A DNA stretch of 32,412 nucleotides from a virus: positions 1-32,412 of the IMG/VR virus record IMGVR_UViG_3300005532_000030. One strand, 5' to 3'. Positions within the stretch are counted from its first letter, which is position 1; each line of letters starts with the position of its first letter. Under the pieces are notes generated by a model. The model searched no databases, was not told where the DNA came from, and saw nothing but the letters and a program-made list of their open reading frames with translations. Shown here piece after piece: positions 20,881-27,824 of the stretch. The position numbers were made by a program, and so were the translations under genes.

Positions 20881-21971
20881 TGCCGCGGCTCAAGGAGTTC
20901 CGCTGGGACTCGTGGGCCGAGCACACCTTCCGCGCAATTCGTGAGGACGATCCGGACATCATCGCGGTTGATACGGAGACGCGCGGGCTCGGGTTCTACG
21001 ACGAGCCCTTCGCCGCCACCCTCACGTGGCGGCGGCCTGACGGATCACTGAAGTCAGGCTACATCGACCTAGAGAGCGGCGACCTCGCGTGGCGAATCAC
21101 GGAGCTTCGTACCGTGCTGATGCGTACTCCGGCCTGGGTGTTCCACAACGCGAAGTTCGACCTGCAAAAGCTGAAGCTCATCGGTGCGATCAACGATCCG
21201 ATGATCGAGCGCGTCGACCTACACGACACGCAGACGCAGTACATGCTGCTCGACGAGAACCGCACTAAGGGCTTGAAGGACTTGGCTGTGCGCGTGCTCG
21301 GCTACGACGACACCATCGAGGTGGAGATCAAGTCGGGCAAGAACAAGGGCCAGTTCAAGAGCGTCCCGAAAGAGCAGCACAAGCTCAACGCGGTCCGTCG
21401 CAAGCTCGGCCTGAAGAAGGACGACGGCTACCACCTTCTGCCGCGCGAGGTCCTGATCCCGTACGCGCTACGGGACACGGAGTTCACGCTGCAACTGCAC
21501 GAGCGGCTGTACCCGCGCCTGCGCGCGAAGAGCGACCCGAAGCTGCTCCAGCTCTACAACGACTCCATGCGGCTCAAGCGCGTGCTCCTGCGCATGGAGG
21601 GAGACGGGTTCGCGCTCGACGTCCCGTACACGGAGGCAAAGGCGTCCGAGTACGGCGTGCGCGTGATGGAAAAGTGGGATCGCGTTGTTCAACTCGTCGG
21701 CGACGCGGACTTCAACCCGCGCTCAACCGATCAGGTCAAGGCCGCCTTTGCGCGACGTGGGGTCCACCTTCAGGACACACAGGCGAAGACGCTGAAGGAG
21801 CTTGACGACGACCTCGCTCGGGCGCTCCTGGAGTACCGGGACGATTTCAAGATCCACACGACGTACCTGATCGGCCTGTTGCGCGAACAGCGGAACGGCC
21901 GCATCCATCCGAACTTCAACGACGACGGTGCGCGGACTGGGCGCATGTCGTCCTCATCCGCAAAGGAGTGA
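20880..21971 (+). CDS. Family A DNA polymerase, N-terminal piece (3'-5' exonuclease part)
   Basis: This 363-residue protein carries the proofreading exonuclease: DTET (Asp31, Glu33), FHNAKFDLQ (Asp94) and YALRD near 195-199. It continues through thumb-like helices into FNDDGARTGRMSSSSA, the first half of the conserved TGRxSSxxxNxQNIP motif, then stops after only KE. No polymerase motif A, B or C is present, so alone it cannot polymerise. The missing part starts at 24170. GTG overlaps the preceding stop. Its stop overlaps the start of the first inserted gene. Confidence 0.85.
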   Translation: MPRLKEFRWDSWAEHTFRAIREDDPDIIAVDTETRGLGFYDEPFAATLTWRRPDGSLKSGYIDLESGDLAWRITELRTVLMRTPAWVFHNAKFDLQKLKLIGAINDPMIERVDLHDTQTQYMLLDENRTKGLKDLAVRVLGYDDTIEVEIKSGKNKGQFKSVPKEQHKLNAVRRKLGLKKDDGYHLLPREVLIPYALRDTEFTLQLHERLYPRLRAKSDPKLLQLYNDSMRLKRVLLRMEGDGFALDVPYTEAKASEYGVRVMEKWDRVVQLVGDADFNPRSTDQVKAAFARRGVHLQDTQAKTLKELDDDLARALLEYRDDFKIHTTYLIGLLREQRNGRIHPNFNDDGARTGRMSSSSAKE

Positions 21972-22204
21972 CACTGGAAGACACCGAGAAGGTCGTCCTG
22001 GCAGTACAGGAGGACGATCACGGGCACATGACCCTGATCATCCACGGCGAGCCGGAGATCATCTCCGAGCTGGCCGAGGCGGTCGTTGTGCTGATCGCGA
22101 CCATGGCGGACATCGTCGATGCTGAGAGCTACGTTACGGATGATCCGGTCGGCGCGATTCGCGAACTGGACGGCGACACCGAGGATCCCGCGGCGGCGGC
22201 GTAG
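21968..22204 (+). CDS. Acidic protein within the polymerase split, unknown function
   Basis: This 78-residue acidic protein (VVLAVQEDDHGHMTLIIHGE, ending TEDPAAAA) has no recognised motif. AAAGGAG, encoded by the last codons of the polymerase fragment, is its ribosome site, and GTG overlaps the polymerase TGA. So it is expressed right after the broken polymerase piece and not by itself. Confidence 0.6.
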   Translation: MTLEDTEKVVLAVQEDDHGHMTLIIHGEPEIISELAEAVVVLIATMADIVDAESYVTDDPVGAIRELDGDTEDPAAAA

Positions 22205-22773
22205 TGCAGTTCGTCGAGACTCTGATCACCGACGACCAGGCCCTGAAGATCCGTCTCGCGCTCGACCTGATCCTCCAGGATCCGGACCGGTATGTCATGA
22301 CCGACGAGGAGCGTGACGAGTACCAGCGCCTGGCCGTCTTCTACGGCGTGGTGGCCACTGACCCGTCCCGCTTCGCCCCGACAGGGAAGAATGCGCAGAC
22401 GGTCAAGAGCATCGTTCGTCGTGTGAAGGGTCCGGCGCAGCCGCAGTCGCGTCGTAATCGGCGCAAGATGCGCCAGGAGCGGCGCAGGGCACATCAGAAG
22501 CTGATGCGCTCCCAGCGCCGTGAGTTCGCTGAGCAGTACAACGCGGCGATGCAGACGTTGCGTTCGGAGGCCGAGGAGGCCGGGCGCGCAGCGGCTGAGG
22601 TTGAAGAGCGGTTCGCGGCAGAGCCGAAGGTGATGGTTCTCGCCGCCGACGGAACACCGGTCATGCGGGGTATTCCTGCGTCGATGGTTGTACCGGAGCC
22701 GGAGAGCCTCGACGAAGCACCGAAGATCATCCTGCCCGGCACTGCTGAAGCGCTCGGGCTGGTGGAGTCGTGA
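22204..22773 (+). CDS. Basic helical protein, unknown function
   Basis: This 189-residue protein has an N-terminal helical region (LRLALDLILQDPDRYVMTDE type), a strongly basic middle (RRNRRKMRQERRRAHQKLMR) and a coiled-coil-like segment (LRSEAEEAGRAAAEVEERF). It may bind DNA or RNA. GTG overlaps the preceding TAG. No catalytic motif is seen. Confidence 0.6.
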   Translation: MQFVETLITDDQALKIRLALDLILQDPDRYVMTDEERDEYQRLAVFYGVVATDPSRFAPTGKNAQTVKSIVRRVKGPAQPQSRRNRRKMRQERRRAHQKLMRSQRREFAEQYNAAMQTLRSEAEEAGRAAAEVEERFAAEPKVMVLAADGTPVMRGIPASMVVPEPESLDEAPKIILPGTAEALGLVES

Positions 22774-22787
22774 ACGAAAGGACACCA

Positions 22788-23002
22788 TGTTGAACAGCGA
22801 AACAAAGACTCGTGATTCCATTGCCGCTTCGACGCGCGACGAGGCGCTGAAAGACGCGTACATAGCCGAGAGCAACCTTCTTGAGGAGTACAAGTTGTTG
22901 CGCAAGTCATGGGAGCGCAACCCGGAGATGACGGCGCTGGCGTCGGGCGTGAAGGCACTCCGGAAGTGCATCGCCGTGTTGGAGGCCCAGTCCGATGCCT
23001 GA
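22788..23002 (+). CDS. Small helical protein, unknown function
   Basis: This 71-residue protein is predicted helical throughout (AYIAESNLLEEYKLLRKSWE, GVKALRKCIAVLEAQSDA). ATG lies five bases after GAAAGG. It overlaps the next gene by eight bases. No family is recognised. Confidence 0.6.
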
Positions 23003-23210
23003 TGCCGCGCCGACGGACGAGTTCGAGTCGCCCACGGTGATCGCGGGCTACGACTACGCGCCACCCGAGGAGCCGTATGTGGGTTACCCGGTGAAGCTGA
23101 CGAAAGTCGAGGCACGGCGGCTTCAGAAGGCGCTGACGATGCACGTTGATTACCCCGACCTCGAACCTGAGTACCAGGAGTTGTACGACAAGCTGGAGGC
23201 CGTGCTTTGA
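22995..23210 (+). CDS. Small protein, unknown function
   Basis: This 71-residue acidic protein contains YDYAPPEEPYVGYPVKLTKV and then a helix (EARRLQKALTMHVDY). No family is recognised. It overlaps the previous gene at ATG and the next at TTGA. Confidence 0.6.
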   Translation: MPDAAPTDEFESPTVIAGYDYAPPEEPYVGYPVKLTKVEARRLQKALTMHVDYPDLEPEYQELYDKLEAVL

Positions 23211-23395
23211 CTGCCGCTACCAGGCGTCCGTTTGAGCACACCGCTGACGATGTTCTCTCTCGGCTTCAACGAGCAGAGGAGTGGTACGGCTTCTCGGGCA
23301 TCTCGGATGATGTCGCGGAGATCCTGCGGCTGGTCGAGGACTTCGGTGAGGCGAGCCTGATCCGTCTGGTGCGAAAGGTGGCCTATGGCGACTGA
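23207..23395 (+). CDS. Small helical protein, unknown function
   Basis: This 62-residue protein (ADDVLSRLQRAEEWYGFSGI, EILRLVEDFGEASLIRLVRK) is helical. The TTGA overlap couples it to the previous gene and it overlaps the next ATG by 11 bases. Confidence 0.55.
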   Translation: MTAATRRPFEHTADDVLSRLQRAEEWYGFSGISDDVAEILRLVEDFGEASLIRLVRKVAYGD

Positions 23396-24173
23396 ACGCT
23401 CGGTTGCCGCAAACGTAGCCGGGGTCGATGCAGGGATCGAAGCCCCCGGCCAGCGCCCCCCGTACCCTGCTAACGGGGCTACTGCCGCTCAGGTGCTCGC
23501 GCTCGCCCGGAGGCTCGGCGAGTCGTCAGAGCCGGTACTCGTGTCCGCATCGCCAGCATCGGGCGATGGCAATGAGCTTCCGCTCGCCGAAGATGTCGAG
23601 CCACGCGCTGACGTAGCTGAGGGTCTTCCGCCCGCAGGCGGGGCAGGGGGTTCCGCGCAAGGTCTTCATGCTCTTAGTAAGTACCGGGGCGTAACACCTT
23701 CTGCCGCTCCAGAGCGCGAGGCTCCGTGCGGCTGCAAGTGGTACCCGGACGGCACAACCTACAAGTGCCTCAGCCACCCCGATATTCACAACGGCTGTGA
23801 AGAACCGGGAAACAGTGAATCTGCCGCTCGCGGTGAGGAGCCGGTCGCCAGGGTGACGGCCGAACAGCTTGCGGCGCACAAGGCCGAGAAGGACGCTGCG
23901 TACGCTCGCTCTGCCGCTCGCGCTCGCCGGAATGACGATCTTGTGCAACCGCAAATCGCGGACGCAGATGTATGTCATAACGCCTCTGCCGCTCCGATAC
24001 CTGTCCAGGAGTTAGCGCGTTGGGAGCGCGAGACGGGCGAACATCGTGACAATTACCCGCTTGATCCTGACGAGTACTGGTCATTGCTCCGTGCTTCCCG
24101 AATACGCGAAGCCACGTCCAAGGTTCGGGCTAAGGCAGTCATCGACTTTGTGAAGGACGTGCGCGGAGCCTGA
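23385..24173 (+). CDS. Mosaic repeat-bearing frame at the 3' edge of the polymerase split
   Basis: This 262-codon frame carries five identical CTGCCGCTC units at 23482, 23701, 23821, 23911 and 23986, with in-frame spacings of 219, 120, 90 and 75. They encode (S/T)AA. The segments between them have unlike composition: a Cys-rich piece (CGCKWYPDGTTYKCLSHPDI), a charged helix (VTAEQLAAHKAEKDAAYARS), and two segments whose codon bias fits the opposite strand. It ends with a plausible helical domain (ETGEHRDNYPLDPDEYWSLL onward). I cannot say if all of it is made as one protein. Confidence 0.45.
   Translation: MATERSVAANVAGVDAGIEAPGQRPPYPANGATAAQVLALARRLGESSEPVLVSASPASGDGNELPLAEDVEPRADVAEGLPPAGGAGGSAQGLHALSKYRGVTPSAAPEREAPCGCKWYPDGTTYKCLSHPDIHNGCEEPGNSESAARGEEPVARVTAEQLAAHKAEKDAAYARSAARARRNDDLVQPQIADADVCHNASAAPIPVQELARWERETGEHRDNYPLDPDEYWSLLRASRIREATSKVRAKAVIDFVKDVRGA
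23415..23482. other. Structured element abutting the first CTGCCGCTC repeat
   Basis: GTAGCC (23415-23420) pairs with GGCTAC (23477-23482). Inside, GGGGTCGAT pairs with ATCGA and CCCC around GCAGGG, and CCCCGT can pair with ACGGGG. The structure ends at the first base of repeat 1. It could be a recombination site, an RNA structure or chance in coding DNA. Confidence 0.35.
23482..23994. repeat. Five exact CTGCCGCTC repeats
   Basis: The 9-mer occurs at 23482, 23701, 23821, 23911 and 23986; four copies extend to TCTGCCGCTC. Different codons could encode the same peptide, yet the bases are identical, so the DNA itself seems conserved. Unit spacing is variable and the intervening segments are unrelated. 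Confidence 0.7.
23526..23669 (-). CDS. Antisense zinc-ribbon protein within the mosaic frame
   Basis: Read leftward from ATG at 23669, this 47-residue frame has two CxxC knuckles, PCPACGRKTL and ARCWRCGHEY, 24 residues apart, a typical zinc ribbon. Third codon positions are almost all G or C on this strand and only about half on the other, so the minus strand looks like the coding one here. The gene lies wholly between repeats 1 and 2. A ribosome site is weak (AAGAG), so expression is uncertain. Confidence 0.55.
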   Translation of the reverse strand: MKTLRGTPCPACGRKTLSYVSAWLDIFGERKLIAIARCWRCGHEYRL

Positions 24174-24973
24174 ACTTCCAGAACATCCCGCGAGACGACA
24201 AGACGGTCAAGCGGGCGATCCTTCCGAAGCGCGGCTCGTTCAGCTTCTTCGACTACAGCCAGATCGAGCCCCGCCTCACAGCGTACTTCGCAGCCAAGAT
24301 TGGTTACCCGGAGTTCGCTGAGCAGATTCGAAGTGGCGTGGATGCATACACCGCTGTTGCACGACTTGCGACGGCGAAGGACGACATCACGCCCGAAGAG
24401 CGACAGGTCTGGAAGCGCGTCTTCCTGGCGATTCTGTACGGCGCAGGTGTAAAGCGCGTGCGAGAGGTCTGGATCGAGGAGACAGGAGAGGTTATCTCCG
24501 ACGCCCAGTCGAGGAAGATCGTCGACGCGTTCAAGCGCAACTGGCCCGCGGTCAAGGCATTGCAGGAGCGTGTCATCGCGCAGCACCACGAGCGCGGGTA
24601 CATCATCGGGCTCGGTGGCCGGCACCTTCACATGGAGGAGTTCGGCGAGCACAAGCTCCTGAACAAACTGATCCAGAACAGTGCTGCGGACTGGATGAAG
24701 CTCGCACTGCTTCGCGTCGACGAGTGGCTCCTGTCACGGCCTGACGTTCTGTCGCGAATGGTGAGCGTGATCCACGACGAGATCATCTTCGACGGGCCGG
24801 AGCGCGAGATCCCGATCCTGCACGAGTCGATTCCGCCGCTGATGGCGGACATCTTCCCTGCGGTGACGGAGGTCGTCCCGGTCACGGTCGATCACGAGGT
24901 GTCGGTCACGAACTGGGCCGAGAAGATCGAGTACGAGGAGTGGCTTGACCGAACCCATCAGGCTGCGGCCTGA
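24170..24973 (+). CDS. Family A DNA polymerase, C-terminal piece (polymerase domain), CTG start
   Basis: This 267-residue frame opens with LNFQNIPRDD, the second half of the split TGRxSSxxxNxQNIP motif. It then shows motif A FFDYSQIE (Asp28 and Glu33), motif B RQVWKRVFLAILYGAG (Lys82, Tyr90, Gly91) and motif C VIHDEIIFD (Asp203). All catalytic residues are here. Together with the N-terminal piece the length is 630 residues, normal for a phage family A polymerase. The CTG overlaps the TGA of the mosaic frame (CTGA). The ribosome site GAAGGA is 12 bases away, a weak fit. Whether the pieces assemble is unknown. Confidence 0.8.
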   Translation: MNFQNIPRDDKTVKRAILPKRGSFSFFDYSQIEPRLTAYFAAKIGYPEFAEQIRSGVDAYTAVARLATAKDDITPEERQVWKRVFLAILYGAGVKRVREVWIEETGEVISDAQSRKIVDAFKRNWPAVKALQERVIAQHHERGYIIGLGGRHLHMEEFGEHKLLNKLIQNSAADWMKLALLRVDEWLLSRPDVLSRMVSVIHDEIIFDGPEREIPILHESIPPLMADIFPAVTEVVPVTVDHEVSVTNWAEKIEYEEWLDRTHQAAA

Positions 24974-25169
24974 TCTTGCAGTAGAGGACGCCTGGTACGA
25001 GGAGCTGGAGGACGGCTACTGGATCGCATTCGTGAAGGTGCGTCGTCGCGGCCAGCGATACCCCGACGTCCTGATGTTCGCTCTCTCGCCGGGCTACAGC
25101 CCGCGCGAGGACGGCGGTGAAGAAGCCGCCGAAGAGATCCGGCAGTACTTCGAGAGGGAGCACAACTGA
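24945..25169 (+). CDS. Small acidic protein, unknown function
   Basis: This 74-residue protein (DAWYEELEDGYWIAFVKVRR, ending EEAAEEIRQYFEREHN) is acidic and probably alpha/beta. TTG lies after GAGGAG, and the frame overlaps the polymerase end by 29 bases. No family is recognised. Confidence 0.6.
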   Translation: MTEPIRLRPDLAVEDAWYEELEDGYWIAFVKVRRRGQRYPDVLMFALSPGYSPREDGGEEAAEEIRQYFEREHN

Positions 25170-25432
25170 CAAACGAAGAGTATGCGGAGGCGCGTGACGA
25201 GTTCGCGCGCGCCCTGCTGAAGCTGGAAGAGATTCAGGGCTACTTCCTGGAGGGCGTCGACTTTCGTGACATCGAACCGCCGATCACAGACTGGGACATC
25301 GAATCTTCGCTGGACGCGGCGGGATACTGGCTCGACGGCAAGGAGCACCAGCGGTTGCAGGATGCGATGAAGCTGCTGGAGTCTCTGGTCGGTCGGGCAC
25401 ATCTTCGCGCGGCTCGGAAGGACCTGCGTTGA
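25166..25432 (+). CDS. Acidic helical protein, unknown function, CTG start
   Basis: This 88-residue protein begins (M)TNEEYAEARDEF and is helical and acidic. No family is recognised. CTG lies five bases after GAGGGAG and overlaps the TGA of the preceding gene. The stop overlaps the TTG of the next gene. No ATG, GTG or TTG lies near the ribosome site. Confidence 0.6.
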   Translation: MTNEEYAEARDEFARALLKLEEIQGYFLEGVDFRDIEPPITDWDIESSLDAAGYWLDGKEHQRLQDAMKLLESLVGRAHLRAARKDLR

Positions 25433-25785
25433 GCGAAGAGTTCACGGTGAAGGACAGCGGCGCACGCGAGTCCTTTGACAGCGGCATGGTGCGCGACACT
25501 GAGGAAGGGAAGATCGACTACTCCCTCGTGCTCGACGGGCCGATGTTCAAGCGCTGGGCCGATCACCTGACGAAGGGCGCGAAGAAGTACGCGCCGCGCA
25601 ACTGGATGAAAGCGTCCGGCCAGGAGGAGTACGACCGGTTCAAGCGCAGCTTCCTGCGCCACGCCGTCGCGTACCTCGAAGGCGAGCGCGACGAGGACCA
25701 CGCCGCCGCGATGATCTTCAACATCAACGGTATGGAGTACGTGCGCGAGCAGGTGGCGCAGGAGGTGCGCTATCTCGACTCCTAG
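25429..25785 (+). CDS. dATP/dGTP diphosphohydrolase-like protein
   Basis: This 118-residue protein matches a small phage family annotated as dATP/dGTP diphosphohydrolase: KIDYSLVLDGPMFKRWADHL, then KGAKKYAPRNWMKA, then FLRHAVAYLEGERDEDHAAA and a final helix. Acidic and histidine residues in LEGERDEDH would bind the metal. It probably adjusts purine deoxynucleotide pools for replication. It is in a chain of overlapping genes with the polymerase. Family call is reasonable; substrate is inferred. Confidence 0.7.
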   Translation: MSEEFTVKDSGARESFDSGMVRDTEEGKIDYSLVLDGPMFKRWADHLTKGAKKYAPRNWMKASGQEEYDRFKRSFLRHAVAYLEGERDEDHAAAMIFNINGMEYVREQVAQEVRYLDS

Positions 25786-26218
25786 GGTCGAGGGCGATAC
25801 GCCGGTACACACCGTCGTCGTCGACTGGGATGGTACGGCGGTTCCGAGCATGTGGCCGGATCGTCCGACCGAGTTCATGCCCGGCTTCGTGAAGAACATG
25901 AAGCGGCTGCACCGCGAGGGCGTGCGCCTGATCATCGCGTCCGCACGCATCTCTCCGTGGGATCCGTGGACGGGGCAGCGGCGGGACCCGGCGTATGTGT
26001 TCGCGGAGGTGCAGGCGATGCGTGACCTGCTCGACCGGCACGGGCTCGGCTTCATCGACATCTGGACGAAGGACGGAAAGCCGGGCGCGTCGGTGTATGT
26101 CGACGACAAGGCCGAGCGCTACGGCGGGAGGCCGGGAAGCTGGGACAAAGTGACGGACAAGATCCTGCTCCGGCTCGGCAAGGAGGACGCTGTGTTCCCT
26201 GCAATGGAGGCTGCATGA
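25772..26218 (+). CDS. HAD-superfamily phosphatase-like protein, ATC start
   Basis: This 148-residue protein has HAD motif I VVVDWDGT (nucleophile and acid aspartates), motif II LIIASAR and motif IV VYVDDKAERYGG, the pattern of small nucleotidases and phosphatases. It may act on nucleotides alongside its neighbours. GGAGG is six bases before ATC at 25772; the first conventional start (ATG at 25850) is beyond motif I and would destroy the enzyme. It overlaps the preceding gene by 14 bases. Confidence 0.75.
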   Translation: MSTPRVEGDTPVHTVVVDWDGTAVPSMWPDRPTEFMPGFVKNMKRLHREGVRLIIASARISPWDPWTGQRRDPAYVFAEVQAMRDLLDRHGLGFIDIWTKDGKPGASVYVDDKAERYGGRPGSWDKVTDKILLRLGKEDAVFPAMEAA

Positions 26219-26379
26219 AGCGATCTGATCAGTACGGCGCGTACACGGCGAACGAGGTGCTGCGCGACATCGACGAGCGACTAGATCGGCTAGAGCGCGC
26301 TGTGCTTCTGCTGACGGACGCGCCTGGCAGTCCTCACGCGTCGGCGCAGGCTGCGCGCGACGCACTCTTGGAGGACTAA
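26215..26379 (+). CDS. Short coiled-coil protein
   Basis: This 54-residue protein has a coil segment (EVLRDIDERLDRLERAVLLL). ATG overlaps the preceding stop in an ATGA junction. It could be an oligomerisation partner of the helicase that follows. No family is recognised. Confidence 0.55.
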   Translation: MKRSDQYGAYTANEVLRDIDERLDRLERAVLLLTDAPGSPHASAQAARDALLED

Positions 26380-26382
26380 ACC

Positions 26383-27744
26383 ATCGCACTGAGCCCCGAG
26401 GCCGTCGCCTGGTTCGGCGCGCGGCGGGGCATTGACCGCGCCACGCTCGAAGCGTTCGGCGTCGACAGCGACGGTCATCGCACGGTGACCTTCACGTACC
26501 CCGGCGGGGCGAAGAAGTTCCGCAAGGGGTTCGAGAAGGACGAGGAGGGCGGCAGGCGGTTCTGGTGGGATCCGCCGACAATGGCGGGACAGGTTCCGTT
26601 CCTGCCGCCGAACTTCGAGCCCGTCGAGCGCATGATCCTGGTTGAGGGCGAGACGGACACGATGGCGCTCTGGCAGGCCATCCCGGACGATCTGCGGGAC
26701 AAGGTGCAGGTCGTCGGCCTGTCCGGTACCGGCTCGTGGCGCAAGGCCGTCGCGGAGAAGGGCGGGATCGAGAAGCTGTTCGGCCCGGCGAAGCGCGTCT
26801 TCGTCGTGTTCGACCGGGACGACCCGTACCAGAACCCCGACGGCGCAGCGAGCGTCGAGCGGGCCTGGCAGGAGATCCGCAGTGATCTCGGCCGCAAGGC
26901 TCGGCGTGTCGTGCTCCCGCAGGGGATCAATGACGTGTCCGAGTTCTTTCAGCGGTACGACTGGGCCGCGTTCCAGGTCCTGCTCAAGCGGGCCAGCGAA
27001 CCGGTGCGGCACTACCCGCGGCTCGACCTGTCTCGGCCGGTGCCGGATACGGACTGGCTCGTGGAGGACATGCTCGTGTCCGGCGAAGCGACAGCGTTCG
27101 TCGGCGACGGCGGTGTAGGTAAGTCGTTCCTCACGATGGCACTCGCACTCGCGGTGTCGGGTGAAGCACCGAGCTTCCTCGGCCTGCCCCTGAAGAAGCA
27201 CGGCAAGGTCCTGTACGTCGACGAGGAAAACAGCGCGGCCCTCGTGCTCCAGCGCCTGAACGCGCTCGGCATGAGCGACCGGCACCGCGAGAACCTGGAG
27301 TACATCTGGTACGCGGGCGTCGACCTACTGAACGAGCCGGAGAAGCTGCACGAGGAAGCGCTCGACATGGAGCCGGTGCTGGTTGTGATCGACTCCATGA
27401 GCCGCGTCGCCATCGGCGCTGAGGAGAACAGCAACACCGACATGACCCGTCTGCTTCGGCAGGGCGTCGTGCCGATTGCACGCGACACGGGTGCAGCGGT
27501 GGTGCTGGTGCACCACACGTCGAAGGACGGCGCAACGCGTGGCGCTTCCGCGATTCGCAATGCAGCGGATCAGGAGATCAAGGTCGTGCCCGCGCAGTCC
27601 GACGGTCGCCCGACCGGCAACCTGAACATCTTCCCGTCGAAGCCCCGCCGCCGCACGAAGGTCATCCAGGCCCGCATTGACGGCGACATGGAGGAAGACG
27701 GGTACGTGCGGGTCGAGCCCGCACAGGAAGCAGCACCTTTCTGA
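26383..27744 (+). CDS. Toprim-RecA-like primase/helicase, ATC start
   Basis: This 453-residue protein is probably the replicative primase-helicase or a close relative. The Toprim domain shows ILVEGETDTM (Glu88) and VVFDRDD (144-146). The helicase half shows Walker A GDGGVGKS (241-248), LYVDEEN and Walker B VLVVIDSM (332-338), with HHTSK further on. The frame has an in-frame TAA just before it, and ATC is the first codon in the window of GGAGG (eight bases). The first conventional start (GTG at 26485) would lose 34 residues. The start is inferred; the family is certain. Confidence 0.85.
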   Translation: MALSPEAVAWFGARRGIDRATLEAFGVDSDGHRTVTFTYPGGAKKFRKGFEKDEEGGRRFWWDPPTMAGQVPFLPPNFEPVERMILVEGETDTMALWQAIPDDLRDKVQVVGLSGTGSWRKAVAEKGGIEKLFGPAKRVFVVFDRDDPYQNPDGAASVERAWQEIRSDLGRKARRVVLPQGINDVSEFFQRYDWAAFQVLLKRASEPVRHYPRLDLSRPVPDTDWLVEDMLVSGEATAFVGDGGVGKSFLTMALALAVSGEAPSFLGLPLKKHGKVLYVDEENSAALVLQRLNALGMSDRHRENLEYIWYAGVDLLNEPEKLHEEALDMEPVLVVIDSMSRVAIGAEENSNTDMTRLLRQGVVPIARDTGAAVVLVHHTSKDGATRGASAIRNAADQEIKVVPAQSDGRPTGNLNIFPSKPRRRTKVIQARIDGDMEEDGYVRVEPAQEAAPF

Positions 27745-27824
27745 AAGACCTCGCAAAGCTGCTCTGGCTGTACGCAGCCCTGGCAGCCGCCATCCTGATC
27801 CCACTAGTCCTTGCACGTCACTAG
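27741..27824 (+). CDS. 27-residue membrane peptide, CTG start
   Basis: CTG overlaps the TGA of the helicase gene (CTGA). The frame encodes a peptide with one membrane segment (LWLYAALAAAILIPLVLARH). AGGAAG is ten bases upstream, a fair ribosome site. The stop overlaps the GTG of the resolvase (TAGTG). Confidence 0.5.
   Translation: MKDLAKLLWLYAALAAAILIPLVLARH

Noticed and set aside
22129-23241. A 370-codon minus-strand frame
   Set aside because: It is a shadow of four well-supported plus-strand genes with ribosome sites and overlaps.
23482-23994. CRISPR array
   Set aside because: The repeats are only 9-10 bases and the intervals vary from 66 to 210 bases and carry coding sequence.
21957-24172. 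Self-splicing intron or intein at the polymerase break
   Set aside because: The upstream piece adds only two residues before its stop, so there is no N-intein, and the downstream piece has no C-intein end (HN before the junction). The gap is almost fully occupied by overlapping genes, leaving no room for a group I or II intron core that I can see. It is not fully excluded.
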